A stretch of DNA of 64,000 nt from Prado023 sp963753075. Lineage in GTDB: Bacteria > Actinomycetota > Actinomycetes > S36-B12 > CAIYMF01. The position numbers and the translations under genes were made by a program. The notes beneath the pieces were generated by a model that searched no databases, was not told the DNA's origin, and was given only the letters and a program-made list of their open reading frames with translations. Location of the stretch: NCBI GenBank assembly GCA_963753075.1, contig CAVWAR010000003.1:19135-83134 (forward strand). The letters run 5' to 3'. Shown here in pieces: positions 53,532-62,543 of the stretch (its first letter is position 1; each line of letters begins with the position of its first letter).

Positions 53532-54003
53532 AGTCGCCGCCCTCTTCCCTGATGGATGTCCCAGACAGGACCAGTGATCGCGGCGGTGCTATCGGAGAAC
53601 ACCACCTCCGATACCGAGCGAGCCACCCAGCAAGGCGAGGCGACAGACACTCGCGACATGGGGGACCAACTCCCTGACTGGCTGCCTCGTGGAGATCCCC
53701 ACGAGGCCCCTGTCACCACCACCATATTCGGCGCTCGAGGCATGGCCGAAGGACCAAGGTCCCGGAGCGACGAGCCTCCAGCGCCTCCTCCAGCCCGGGC
53801 TCGCGAGAAGCGCGTCAAGGGCCAGTCGGAACCGCCCGGAGCGGTGGTGGGATCTGCCCCGTGACGGACCATGTGTCCTGCCCAGTGATGGCCACGAGAT
53901 CCGGCCAGATCCCCCGCCCTCGGTCCCTACCCGGTCGGGACCAAGGACCCTAATCCGGCACGAATAGGTGAGATATGTTTCATACGTAAGGAGGGCGGTT
54001 CCG
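53532..54003. promoter_or_regulatory. Divergent promoter region with DosR/DevR-like boxes
   Basis: The 472 bases between divergent usp genes contain GGACCAAGGTCC (53751-53762, perfect inverted repeat), GGGACCAAGGACCC (53938-53951) about 50 bp before the usp start at 54004, and GTCCCAGACAGGACC (53567-53581) near the leftward gene. The leader just before 54004 (ATATGTTTCATACGTAAGGA) is nearly the same as before 46976 and 54938. No gene is supported here. Confidence 0.5.
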
Positions 54004-54891
54004 ATGACTGAACCTCAAGCCGAGAAGCGACCGGTTGTTGTGTTGGCCGATGATGGGGCGCCGGCATCGGATGTGGCCTGGGCGTGGCTGACCAGCCACC
54101 GATGGGTCGGCTGGGACCTGCAGAACGTGACGGCGCGGCGGGCAGCCACCCCGGGTGGGGCCGATCTCAAGCCCTCGCGGTTCGTACGACGCCGGCCGCC
54201 GGAGGAGGCATGCCTCGCCTCCTGGGACCGCGTCGAGGTGGAGGGCGACCCGCGCGTCGCGCTGCAAGCCCGGGCCGATGCCTCGCTCCTGGTCGTGGGT
54301 CGTCACCACCGGCGGCAGCTGGCCGGCCGGTGGGCTGCGAGCACCACGGACTGGTTGCTGGTGGACCCACCCGCGCCGATTCTTATCGCCCGCCACGGCC
54401 ACCCGACCCGGTCGGTAGTTCTATGCGCGGACGGCGGCGCACACACCCAACGGGCGCTGCAGGCGTTCTGGGCCCTGCCCTGGGCGGGGGACGTCGCGGT
54501 CCACGTGGTGTCGGTGGACGATGGGTTCACCGATGTCGAGCGGTCGCTGAAGGTGGCCTGCGCGACTGTTCCGTCGCGCGGGCGCCCCGCCGCCGTGGCG
54601 CGCCTGGCTGGACCAGCCAGGCGGGAGCTAGTCGGCTTCGTCCAGGCCCACCAGATCGACCTGGTCGTGATGGGCACCAGAGGCCTGACCGGCCTGCGCA
54701 GGTTGCGGGTCGGGTCCCCGGTCTCCGCTCTACTCAAGGACGGGTCGGCGAACTCGTTGATCGCCCATGTGCCCGATCCCGAGACAGCCCGGCTCGGACG
54801 AGCGCACGCCCACCGCGCAACCTCCCCCACGTCCAGATCCGGCCAGGTCCCCCACCCTCAGCCGAGACCCGGTCGGGACCAGGGACGCTAG
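54004..54891 (+). CDS. Universal stress protein, two-domain (usp-2)
   Basis: A 295-residue paralogue of usp-1: EKRPVVVLADDGAPASDVAW, SLLVVGRHHRRQLAGRWAAS, RSVVLCADGGAHTQRALQAF and VVMGTRGLTGLRRLRVGSPV (ATP loop). ATG 54004 follows AAGGAGGGCGGTTCCG. The C-terminus is extended by about 30 proline/arginine-rich residues relative to its paralogues, which suggests read-through into the intergenic leader of the next gene. It heads the second usp operon. Confidence 0.9.
   Translation: MTEPQAEKRPVVVLADDGAPASDVAWAWLTSHRWVGWDLQNVTARRAATPGGADLKPSRFVRRRPPEEACLASWDRVEVEGDPRVALQARADASLLVVGRHHRRQLAGRWAASTTDWLLVDPPAPILIARHGHPTRSVVLCADGGAHTQRALQAFWALPWAGDVAVHVVSVDDGFTDVERSLKVACATVPSRGRPAAVARLAGPARRELVGFVQAHQIDLVVMGTRGLTGLRRLRVGSPVSALLKDGSANSLIAHVPDPETARLGRAHAHRATSPTSRSGQVPHPQPRPGRDQGR
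54875..54890. promoter_or_regulatory. DosR/DevR-like box upstream of usp-3
   Basis: GGGACCAGGGACGC within TCGGGACCAGGGACGCTAG lies about 50 bp before the usp start at 54938, the same spacing as for the other two usp genes. It overlaps the 3' end of usp-2. Confidence 0.4.
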
Positions 54892-54937
54892 TCCACGCGA
54901 ACAAGTGAGACATGTCTATTCAGGGAGTGTGGTTCCG

Positions 54938-55731
<794 letters not shown>

Positions 55732-55735
<4 letters not shown>

Positions 55736-56388
55736 GCGCACAGACGCCCCCGACGCTGGTCGCCGATCCTGGCCAGCAGTGGCAACGGCTCACGGCTGCC
55801 GAGGCCGCCGACGAGTTGGCCGTGTCCGTCGCTGTGGGATTGGACGAGGTCCAGGTGCGCCAACGCCTGGCGGTTGCCGGACCCAACACCCTGCCCGAAC
55901 CGAACCGCCGCAGTCGGGTGATGCTGCTGGCCGACCAGGTTCGCAACCCGCTGGTGCTGCTCCTGCTTGGGGCTGCGGTGATCGCCGGGATGGTGGCCGA
56001 AGTCAAGGACGCCGTGGTCATCCTGGCTGTGGTCGTGATCAACTCGGTGCTCGGGTTCGTTCAGGAGTCCCGCGCCGAGAACAGCCTGGAATCGCTGCGC
56101 CGGATGCTGGCCCCGACCTGCGTAGTGCGGCGGGGAGGGGTGATCGCCGAGATCCCTGCACGGGCACTCGCATTCATCGTTGTGGTCCAGATCGTCGTGG
56201 TCAGCGCCCCAGCGGACCAAGGGGTGTTCGACACCGTATTGCTCACCCCGGTCCTGTGGCTGGTGGCCGCAGCCACCGCATGCCTGCTGCTCCTGGTCGA
56301 CGAAACGCGCAAAGCAGTCATCCGCCGACAGACGACCCGGGCCGGCGACAAACCGCTGGCCGCGACCCCCAGGAGGAGCAAGGCATGA
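55732..56388 (+). CDS. P-type ATPase remnant: N- and C-terminal membrane helices fused in frame
   Basis: A 218-residue frame. Residues 1-145 match a cation P-type ATPase N-terminus (WQRLTAAEAADELAVSVAVG, helices NPLVLLLLGAAVIAGM and VVILAVVVINSVLGFVQE, then SLESLRRMLAPTCVVRRGG). At GVIAEIPA the sequence jumps to the last two helices: RALAFIVVVQIVVVSAPADQ, FDTVLLTPVLWLVAAATACL and LLLVDETRKAVIRR. TGES, DKTGT, the nucleotide domain and six helices are missing, about 650 residues. The fusion is in frame and coupled by ATGA on both sides, so it is still translated. It cannot pump; a regulatory or relic role is possible. Confidence 0.8.
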
Positions 56389-57095
56389 GTACCACCACCC
56401 AACTGGCCATCGTGGCCGCCTGGCTTACCATGGGACTGATCGCGGGGCTGATCATGGCCCGACACGGACACCGACACTGGTACTGGACCCTACTCGCGTG
56501 CTTGCTCGGGCCAATGGCCGTGCCCGTCCTCGCCGATCGCCGAGCCGGCGAGACCACACACGTCGAGGAACTGCACCCTGGGCACGTGGAACCTGGGCGA
56601 CACCTCATCGTCGGCATCGACGGATCGCCCGAGGCCGCACACGCAGCCACCACAGCAGTCGACCTGCTCCGCGGCTGCCTCGGCCAGGTCACCCTGGCCA
56701 CCGTCCAGGACTACGACACCGCCGCCAACAGCCAGGACCTTGACGACGCAAGCGCACGGCTGGGCACGGTGGCCACCGGGCTGGCGGGCTGGGATCCCGC
56801 CCGGGCGATCCTGATCGGACCCCCGGTCGACGCGCTGCTGAAGTTCGCGGCCGAGCAGCACGCGGACCTGATCGCCGTCGGCCCGGTCGGCCATGGACTG
56901 AGCCAGCGGCTGATGGGCAGCGTGACCACCGGGCTCCTGGCCCATTCGCCCATCCCCGTGCTGGTGATCGAGAACTCACCCCGCAAGGCCCTGGCAGCCA
57001 GCAGGCCGCTGCACCCCGGCCACTGCCGTACCGCGAACGCAGACAGCATCCGCCCCCCGCTCCCCCGCGGCCCCGATCGGAAGGACCCCAGATGA
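56385..57095 (+). CDS. Membrane-anchored universal stress protein
   Basis: A 236-residue protein. Two N-terminal transmembrane helices (QLAIVAAWLTMGLIAGLIM and WYWTLLACLLGPMAVPVLA) with a short loop GHRHW are followed by one USP domain: GRHLIVGIDGSPEAAHAATT, QVTLATVQDYDTAANS, ADLIAVGPVGHGLSQRLMGS ending in VTTGLLAHSPIPVLVIE. The G-2x-G-9x-G(S) loop is recognisable. AGGAGG lies eight bases before ATG 56385. The C-terminal ~40 residues are low-complexity. It links stress signalling to the membrane; overlaps its neighbours by ATGA. Confidence 0.85.
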   Translation: MSTTTQLAIVAAWLTMGLIAGLIMARHGHRHWYWTLLACLLGPMAVPVLADRRAGETTHVEELHPGHVEPGRHLIVGIDGSPEAAHAATTAVDLLRGCLGQVTLATVQDYDTAANSQDLDDASARLGTVATGLAGWDPARAILIGPPVDALLKFAAEQHADLIAVGPVGHGLSQRLMGSVTTGLLAHSPIPVLVIENSPRKALAASRPLHPGHCRTANADSIRPPLPRGPDRKDPR

Positions 57096-58207
57096 ACCGA
57101 CCCGCCGCACCGACAACCCAGGCACCGTCCACCGAGCTCTCCCCGGGCCAGGTCGTGCTCCTGCAAGCCATCCGTGACTACCCCGCTGTGTCCCTGCTGA
57201 TGAACACCAAGCCGGGCGCCACGATGATCCCTGATGACGCGGCTGCACTGCGCCAACTGGGCCGCAAAGCCGCCCAACGGCTGCGCGATGAGGACCTGCC
57301 CCGTGGGGCCGACGCCCTGATCTCCACCCTCGACAGGTTGACAGACCAGGCAGCGACTGGGCCGACCAGCTCAGCGATCGCCGTCTACGCGAGTCAGGCA
57401 ACCGCCGAACTGGTTCGACTGCCGGTCACGGTGCGCGACCGAGCGGTGATTGACCCCACGTTCGCCACCCGCGACCTGGTCCGGGCCCTGCACCGCACCC
57501 CGCGGCACCTGGTCCTGGTCCTTTCCTCCCGCGAGGCCCGCCTCCTGGACGGCGTGGGCGACACGCTCCGCCCAGTCCAGCGCAGCTCGTTCCCGATGCG
57601 TGGCGACCGGGAACGCGGGCCCGACCCGGACCGACCCGGCCTCGACGCCACCCAGTCGTCCGCGTTCCTGCGCACCGTCGACCAGGCCCTCGGAGTGCAC
57701 CTGCGGATGCACCCCGCTCCGCTGATCCTGGTCGGTCCGGACCGAATCCTGGCCGCCTTCACCAGCCAGTCGGCCAACCTAGGACGGTTGGCCGGGACCA
57801 TCACAGAAAACCTGATCACGGAATCCTTGACCGACCTGGCCACCCGCACCCGACCCGTCCTGGAGCGCTACCTGCTATCCCGGCAGGCCGATGCGCTGGC
57901 CCTGCTGGACCAGCGCACCAGCGCCCGGCGGGTCGTGTCAGGGATGCCCTACGCCTGGCTGGCGGCCCGCCGCGAACGCCCCGAGATGCTGGCAATCGAA
58001 GAGGGCCTCTTCTACCCCGCCCGGGTCAGCACCGACGGCGACCTTCTCGTCCCGGCCACCGACGTCGAACATCCCGAGGTCATCGACGACGCCGTCGATG
58101 AGTTGATCGAACTCGTCCTGAGCCGAGGGGGATGGGTCGCAATGGTGGCCGACGGCGCCCTCACAGCCCATGACCGGGTCGCCTTGACCCTGCACACAAG
58201 CCGGTGA
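57092..58207 (+). CDS. baeRF-like (bacterial archaeo-eukaryotic release-factor-like) protein
   Basis: A 371-residue protein: QAIRDYPAVSLLMNTKPGAT, LRQLGRKAAQRLRDEDLPRG, IAVYASQATAELVRLPVTV, VIDPTFATRDLVRALHRTPR then HLVLVLSSREARLLDGVGD, LILVGPDRILAAFTSQSANL and a final LVPATDVEHPEVIDDAVDEL. The order (short N-domain, central VxVxS..xARLF-type domain, eL30-like C-domain) is that of baeRF proteins, relatives of eukaryotic peptide-release factor aRF1/eRF1. M. tuberculosis Rv2629 (DosR regulon) and the hibernation factor Balon belong to the wider group. A ribosome-directed role in dormancy is inferred, not shown. Confidence 0.6.
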   Translation: MNRPAAPTTQAPSTELSPGQVVLLQAIRDYPAVSLLMNTKPGATMIPDDAAALRQLGRKAAQRLRDEDLPRGADALISTLDRLTDQAATGPTSSAIAVYASQATAELVRLPVTVRDRAVIDPTFATRDLVRALHRTPRHLVLVLSSREARLLDGVGDTLRPVQRSSFPMRGDRERGPDPDRPGLDATQSSAFLRTVDQALGVHLRMHPAPLILVGPDRILAAFTSQSANLGRLAGTITENLITESLTDLATRTRPVLERYLLSRQADALALLDQRTSARRVVSGMPYAWLAARRERPEMLAIEEGLFYPARVSTDGDLLVPATDVEHPEVIDDAVDELIELVLSRGGWVAMVADGALTAHDRVALTLHTSR

Positions 58208-58575
58208 ACCCGATGAACACCCCCGGCACCCCACCCGCTGCACAACCCAGGTCGTCGCCCGACATGGGCACCTCCTGGACCTTCCTGACCCACCACGGGC
58301 ACGTACTGCTCACCGTCGCCACGAACCCCGACATCCGGGTCAAGGAACTGGCCCAGCGGGTGGGCATCACCACCCGCCACACCCTTGGCATCCTGCGCGA
58401 CCTCGAGGACGCCGGCTATGTCCGCCGAGATCGCGTCGGCCGCACAAGCCACTACACCGTGCACAAACGACGCCCCTTCCGCCACCCGACGAACGCCGCG
58501 CACCAGGTGCAGGAACTGATCGCCATCTTCACCGACACCGGAGACTCATCGGCTCACGGTCCGAGCACCCCGTGA
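58204..58575 (+). CDS. Winged helix-turn-helix regulator, paralogue of 47770 gene
   Basis: A 123-residue protein from GTG 58204, overlapping the baeRF stop. SWTFLTHHGHVLLTVATNPD, IRVKELAQRVGITTRHTLG, ILRDLEDAGYVRRDRVGR, TSHYTVHKRRPFRHPTNAAH and VQELIAIF align residue for residue with the protein at 47770. Having one copy in each usp operon supports a shared function in the island. Likely last gene of the second operon, 54004-58575. Confidence 0.8.
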   Translation: MNPMNTPGTPPAAQPRSSPDMGTSWTFLTHHGHVLLTVATNPDIRVKELAQRVGITTRHTLGILRDLEDAGYVRRDRVGRTSHYTVHKRRPFRHPTNAAHQVQELIAIFTDTGDSSAHGPSTP

Positions 58576-58596
58576 CCAGAGACCGGGTCTGCCGCG

Positions 58597-58790
58597 ATGC
58601 CTGACTACGTGCGGACGGTCGCCGTCAACCTCGACGGGACCCCGGCTTCGGGCAGAACGCCAGTCGACGACGTGCTGCAGCCCATCGTCGCGACCCAGGC
58701 CGCCAACCGGCCGATCGTGCCGCCCAACCCCACCGCCCGGCTCACGGTCACCTGCTCAACGCCGATCCGCGAGGCCGGGTGAGTCACGCC
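58597..58790 (+). pseudogene. Possible DUF302 protein remnant
   Basis: ATG 58597 starts PDYVRTVAVNLDGTPASG, like the first strand of DUF302 proteins, but the body is missing. In another frame at ~58733-58780 a stretch PAHGHLLNADPRG resembles the family's CNP.LAH.AL.ADP.IG motif. The order is right and the distance too short, so an internal deletion plus frame loss is likely. Weak. Confidence 0.3.
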
Positions 58791-58838
58791 CGCCACCGTG
58801 CGGGGGCCGGGACCCAGCGGTTCGTCGAGCCGGGTCAC

Positions 58839-58878
58839 CCGGGACCCCGGGACCCCGGGACCCCGAGACCCCGAGACC
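58839..58878 (+). repeat. Tandem octamer repeat (5 units)
   Basis: Three copies of CCGGGACC followed by two of CCGAGACC, 40 bp in all, ending 37 bp before the start of the next gene. The unit contains GGGACC, the half-site of the DosR-like boxes elsewhere in the island. Confidence 0.7.
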
Positions 58879-58914
58879 CTACCCAGACCGGTCATTCGCG
58901 AGCATGATGGGTGC

Positions 58915-59367
58915 ATGACGCGGATCATGATCGTGGCCAACCAGACACTCGGCTGCCCAGAGCTCGAGGCCGCCCTCGAGCCCTATCTGGAGACCGGTGC
59001 CGGCGAGGTCGTCCTGGTCGCCCCCACAGCGGCGATGGAGGGGGAGCGCCAATGGGACTACCCCGCTACCGACCGCTACATCCCCAGTCCCGAGCAGATC
59101 GCGCACGCGCTCGCCGGTGCCCGCCTGGAGCAGGAACTCGATCGCTTCCGGAATCTCGGCATGGTCGCTCAGGGCGAGGTCGTCGACCACGACCCCGTCG
59201 CACGCGTGCGCGAACTGCTCGGCAAGTCGGAGTTCGACGCCGTGATCGTCTGCACGCTGCCGACCAGGCTGTCGCACTGGCTCAGAGTCGACCTGCCGGG
59301 CCGTCTCGCCCGGGCCACCACAATCCCGGTGCTCCACGTCCCAGGCTCTGCCGGGCCCTCGTTGTAG
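58915..59367 (+). CDS. USP-fold small protein
   Basis: A 150-residue protein starting TRIMIVANQTLGCPELEAAL, with GAGEVVLVAPTAAMEGERQW, DRFRNLGMVAQGEVVDHDPV, RVRELLGKSEFDAVIVCTLP and TRLSHWLRVDLPGRLARATT followed by IPVLHVPG. This is the USP-like Rossmann arrangement (strand IMIVANQT, strand VVLVAP, strand DAVIVCT, helix, strand IPVLHV), with TLPTRLSHWLRVDLPGRL in place of the G-2x-G-9x-G loop, so ATP binding is doubtful. Last gene of the island. Confidence 0.7.
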   Translation: MTRIMIVANQTLGCPELEAALEPYLETGAGEVVLVAPTAAMEGERQWDYPATDRYIPSPEQIAHALAGARLEQELDRFRNLGMVAQGEVVDHDPVARVRELLGKSEFDAVIVCTLPTRLSHWLRVDLPGRLARATTIPVLHVPGSAGPSL

Positions 59368-59557
59368 GGACGCGTCCAGCCGATCCTCCCAACCGTTCGC
59401 CCGGCGCAGCGCTCACAAGCCGCCTACTTCGTCAGCGGTGACTGGGCCCTGTGGGAGTCGGGTCCCGACCTCTGTCCGGTGGTGTCAGTTCAGGCCACGA
59501 GGTGTTCACGGACTGCAGCCGACCCACTCGGCCTTGGAGACCTCCTCGCCGGCCGAC

Positions 59558-59781
59558 TCAGGGCATGTCCCGAACTGGCCGGATGTCGATGCCATAGGCG
59601 GGGAGCACCCCGCACAGCTCAATGACCCTTTCGAGGTCGGGGGCGTGGAGAAGGAAGTAGCCGCCATCTGCTCCGCTTCATGAGCGAAGGGCCCCGCCCT
59701 GACGACAATCTCGCCGTCCCGGGTGCGCAGTGTGGTCGCCTCTGAACGTTCCTCCAGCGCGTCACCACCGAGGAGAGACAC
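59558..59781 (-). pseudogene. YCII-related (DGPF) protein remnant, frameshifted
   Basis: Reverse-strand SEATTLRTRDGEIVVRAGPF followed by AHE, then in another frame GGYFLLHAPDLERVIELCGV and LPAYGIDIRPVRDMP with a stop at 59558. These are the second half of a YCII/DGPF domain (T.VR.RDG...DGPFAE...GG.Y...A.DL..A). The N-terminal half is absent and a shift lies near 59670. Confidence 0.6.
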
Positions 59782-59941
59782 CGCAGAGCGAACCCTCCAC
59801 CGAATCTCCGCAGGTCAGCAGGCACACACCCGTTCGAGCGTCTCGCAAGACCAGCTCGGTGGGATCACCGGTAATGGGTGGGCGTCTGGCCACCCATCAC
59901 CCCCCGGCCGGGGGGAATACGCCAGGCTCCGTCCGCTTCTA

Positions 59942-59999
59942 GACGGTATGGGGTGACCGCCTGCAACCCTACGATCAGCGAGGATCACCCAATACCGTC
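59942..59999. repeat. Long inverted repeat, 15-bp arms
   Basis: GACGGTATGGGGTGA (59942-59956) pairs with TCACCCAATACCGTC (59985-59999) with one mismatch across a 28-base loop. No U-tract follows, so it is not an ordinary terminator. It begins the ~1 kb non-coding region that precedes the integrase. Confidence 0.65.
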
Positions 60000-60245
60000 A
60001 AAGTCTAGCCCTGCGTCACAGTGGGCGGAAGGGGCGCCTAGCCCCCCGGGTGCTTTCGTCCGCATCGCACGCGGGTTACCGACCCGCCCTTGGCGCCGAT
60101 GAGCCTGGACGGCTCCCATCTCTCACTCCGCAATCGGGGACGCCACCGGGGGCAACATTTGGTACCACGCTCGCGAAGCGTTCACGCCTCCCAGAACAGG
60201 GGGACGCGAACCGAAGTGAGGGAGGCCGGCCCGACCTCTGGGACT

Positions 60246-60310
60246 CGGGATTAATACGTCGGGGGACTCCACCCCGAATCGGGGGACGCGGGATTAATAC
60301 GTCGGGGGAC
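60246..60310 (+). repeat. Direct repeat, two 22-bp copies
   Basis: CGGGATTAATACGTCGGGGG plus AC occurs at 60246-60267 and again at 60289-60310, 43 bp apart, an exact match. Partial units (GGGGGACG) continue to 60335. The spacing is four helical turns, as in iterons or recombinase accessory sites. Confidence 0.75.
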
Positions 60311-60376
60311 GACACGCCGCAGCGGGGGACGGGAAACCGACCACGTCCCCGTATGTATATCTTGCCTGCCATTCGG

Positions 60377-60385
60377 TTATCCACA
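60377..60385 (+). promoter_or_regulatory. DnaA box (TTATCCACA)
   Basis: A perfect match to the consensus DnaA box lies 67 bp after the 22-bp repeats, next to a locally AT-rich ATGTATATCTT at ~60353. Alone it may be chance, but with iteron-like repeats it suggests a replication origin of a former plasmid or integrative element. Confidence 0.45.
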
Positions 60386-60521
60386 GGCACGATCGGCCAT
60401 TTCTGGGCTCGGAAACGGGGGCCTTCAAGGGGCCTGCGCGGCTTATCGGAGTCACGATCTTCGAGCGTCATACCTCCCCAAGAGCCCTGAGGGAACGCCG
60501 GGCTCGCCCCCCGTGCTGCGT

Positions 60522-60542
60522 CGTCCGTCGCGCCTATCGGCC
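60522..60542 (+). repeat. Dispersed intergenic repeat, divergent copy F
   Basis: CGTCCGTCGCGCCTATCGGC plus C shares the CGTC start and the CGCCTATCGG end with copy E but has a shorter middle. Assigned with caution. Confidence 0.4.
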
Positions 60543-60561
60543 CAAGGACGGCTGCCATCCT

Positions 60562-60673
60562 GTAGCGGCTGTCGCCCGGGACGGTAGCGGCGATGTAGCG
60601 GACCCGTCCCTCGATAGGTCCGGGGCTCCGAGCACGGACAGGGTCCACTTGTAGCGTGTAGCGCCGGTAGCGG
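60562..60673 (+). repeat. Cluster of six GTAGCG repeats (candidate integrase arm sites)
   Basis: GTAGCG occurs at 60562, 60584, 60595, 60651, 60658 and 60667, four of them as GTAGCGG. The cluster ends 185 bp before the integrase start. Tyrosine integrases of phages and integrative elements bind such short direct repeats (arm sites) flanking the core attachment site. Confidence 0.5.
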
Positions 60674-60857
60674 CATTTGCGGGTACGGCGGGCACTCGCT
60701 GGATTCGCGCTCGACGAACTCAACGGTCCCCACGGCCGGCCGCCACAACCCCCTGACAATCGGTTCCTCGCGGGCGTACATTCGTCGATCACCGGCTGGG
60801 GAGTCGGCCGCGAGCAATGCGCCTGAGCCTCCCACCGACGTCGCCACAGGGGGCCAC

Positions 60858-61961
60858 ATGAGCAAGCGCGGGAACGGCGAGGGCACGATCTCCCGGCACG
60901 CCGCCCGGGAGCTCTGGATGGCGCGCTGGACCGAGGAGGTGGGCGGGAGGAAGGTCCGCCGCACCCTCTACGCGAAGACGAAGGAGGAAGCGGTCGCCAA
61001 GCTGCGCGCCGCGACGATCCGCGTCGACGCGGGGCAGCCGGGCATCGATTCGGCCACGCCGTTCAAGGTCGTCGCCGACCAGTGGCAGCGCACCGCCCAC
61101 ATCAGCCAGGGCATCAGCCCGCGCTCGATGGAGACCTACTCCGGCGTGCTGCGGCTGCACGTCCACCCCGCTATCGGGCACGTGCCGCTCAAGGCGGTCA
61201 AGCCCTCGCACGTGACGCTGGTCCTGGCCTCGATGGCCGAGAAGGGCCTGTCGCGGGCGTACCAGCACCAGGCGCACAAGGCGATCAGCGGCGTGTTCAA
61301 GATGGCCATCGACGACGAGCTGGTGCTGCGCAACCCGACCCTCGCGGTGAAGGCGCCGCGCGGGGGCCACCGGCCCAAGATCGTGCCCACGCGCACCCAG
61401 GTGCTGACGATGATCAACCAGGCACCCGACCCGCGGATGCGCGCATTCGTCTGCGTGCTGGCGTACTCGGGGCTGCGGATCTCCGAGGCCCTGGGACTGC
61501 GGTGGCAGGACTGGGACGAGGCCGGGACCATGCGCGTGATGACGGCCAAGGGCGGCCGGCCGCGCGCGATCCCCGTACCGGAGAAGCTGCAGGCCGAGCT
61601 GAAGGCCTGGCGCAAGGCCCAGCGCGCCGAGCAGCTCGCGTCATGGTGGTGGGACACCGAGCACGACTGGATCCTCTCCACCGAGATCGGTACCGCCTGG
61701 GACGCGCACAACGCCCGCACACGGTTCCGGGCGCTGGTGAACGGGAATCCGGACGCCGGCGTCGCCGGCATCTGCCCCGGCGCGACGCCGCACTCGATGC
61801 GCCACGCGACCGCCACGATCCTGCTCGAGGAGGGCGTGCCGATGCGAGTGGTCTCCGAGCTGCTCGGGCACTCCTCGACGCGGATCACCGAGGACGTGTA
61901 CTCCCACGTGACCGCCCGGCTGGCCGAGGAGTCTGCCAAGGCCCTGGACCGGGCGCTGTAG
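60858..61961 (+). CDS. int: Tyrosine site-specific integrase
   Basis: A 367-residue phage-type integrase. The N-terminal AP2-like arm-binding region (KRGNGEGTISRHAARELWMA, RKVRRTLYAKTKEEAVAKL) is followed by the core-binding domain (SPRSMETYSGVLRLHVHPAI) and catalytic domain with CVLAYSGLRISEALGLRWQD (Arg), TPHSMRHATATILLEEG (HxxR) and LLGHSSTRITEDVYSHVTA (His, Tyr). ATG 60858 follows AGGGGGCC. It catalyses integration and excision of an element, probably at a tRNA gene. The repeat-rich DNA upstream looks like its attachment or replication region. Confidence 0.92.
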   Translation: MSKRGNGEGTISRHAARELWMARWTEEVGGRKVRRTLYAKTKEEAVAKLRAATIRVDAGQPGIDSATPFKVVADQWQRTAHISQGISPRSMETYSGVLRLHVHPAIGHVPLKAVKPSHVTLVLASMAEKGLSRAYQHQAHKAISGVFKMAIDDELVLRNPTLAVKAPRGGHRPKIVPTRTQVLTMINQAPDPRMRAFVCVLAYSGLRISEALGLRWQDWDEAGTMRVMTAKGGRPRAIPVPEKLQAELKAWRKAQRAEQLASWWWDTEHDWILSTEIGTAWDAHNARTRFRALVNGNPDAGVAGICPGATPHSMRHATATILLEEGVPMRVVSELLGHSSTRITEDVYSHVTARLAEESAKALDRAL

Positions 61962-62014
61962 ACAACCGTGCCCGCGGTCGGGTGAACTTGGGCGGTTCAT
62001 CACGGGAGGGTGCC

Positions 62015-62158
62015 ATGGCCGTCAAGAAGTGGTCAGACGTCCGCGACCGCCACATTGAGTCCGTGGGCGCCGACGTGGTCGCCGCTCACTCCTCGGACAT
62101 GCTGGCGTCGTCAGAGACCGGCGACGCTGATGAGGGACCCCCCTCGGTCGCCGAGTAG
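62015..62158 (+). CDS. Small protein, probably truncated antitoxin-like
   Basis: ATG 62015 with GGGAGG upstream encodes 47 residues: AVKKWSDVRDRHIESVGADV followed by VAAHSSDMLASSE and an acidic tail. The first half resembles the N-terminus of XRE/HigA-type antitoxins (KWSEVR.R); the tail overlaps the opposite-strand DUF433 gene and is probably read-through after a truncation. Translation is likely given the ribosome-binding site. Confidence 0.4.
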   Translation: MAVKKWSDVRDRHIESVGADVVAAHSSDMLASSETGDADEGPPSVAE

Positions 62159-62334
62159 AGGAGCGCCTCCGTCACGTCCTGAGGTTCCAGGTCTGGCAGG
62201 GCCTGGCAGATCTCCTCGACGGCCATGCCGTCGGTAGCGATGGCGACCACCGTGGCCACCGGGATGCGCATCCCCCGGATCGTCGGCACGCCGGCCATCA
62301 CTTCGGGGTCGATCGTGATCCGCGTGTAGGTCAT
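62086..62334 (-). CDS. DUF433 family antitoxin-like protein
   Basis: An 82-residue protein: RITIDPEVMAGVPTIRGMRI, PVATVVAIATDGMAVEEICQ, ALPDLEPQDVTEALLYSA. This is the DUF433 homeodomain-like module, normally the antitoxin of a pair with a DUF5615 PIN-like toxin encoded just downstream. No such toxin follows: the region downstream is taken by the 47-residue gene on the other strand, and the last 15 residues (serine-rich) do not belong to the domain. The partner was probably deleted at ~62125. Confidence 0.75.
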   Translation of the reverse strand: MTYTRITIDPEVMAGVPTIRGMRIPVATVVAIATDGMAVEEICQALPDLEPQDVTEALLYSATEGGPSSASPVSDDASMSEE

Positions 62335-62543
62335 TCCAGCAGGGTATGGCGAGGTGCCCCAATCCCCCCTGCGCGGCCAAACCGCTCAACCTCGTATGGG
62401 AGGTTGCCTCCCAACCTTCAATGTGAAAGACCGGCACCAGACCTTGGGTGAATGAGCTTGGATAGACACCCTGCCCCGCACGGGTGCCCCAGCAATCCCG
62501 CAAGCCTCGGGCTCAGCACTCACGTGGTCCCTACCATCGGACC

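Noticed and set aside
53556..53864. 102-residue forward frame between divergent usp genes
   Set aside because: No ribosome-binding site, low-complexity composition, and the region is better explained as a shared promoter with palindromic boxes.
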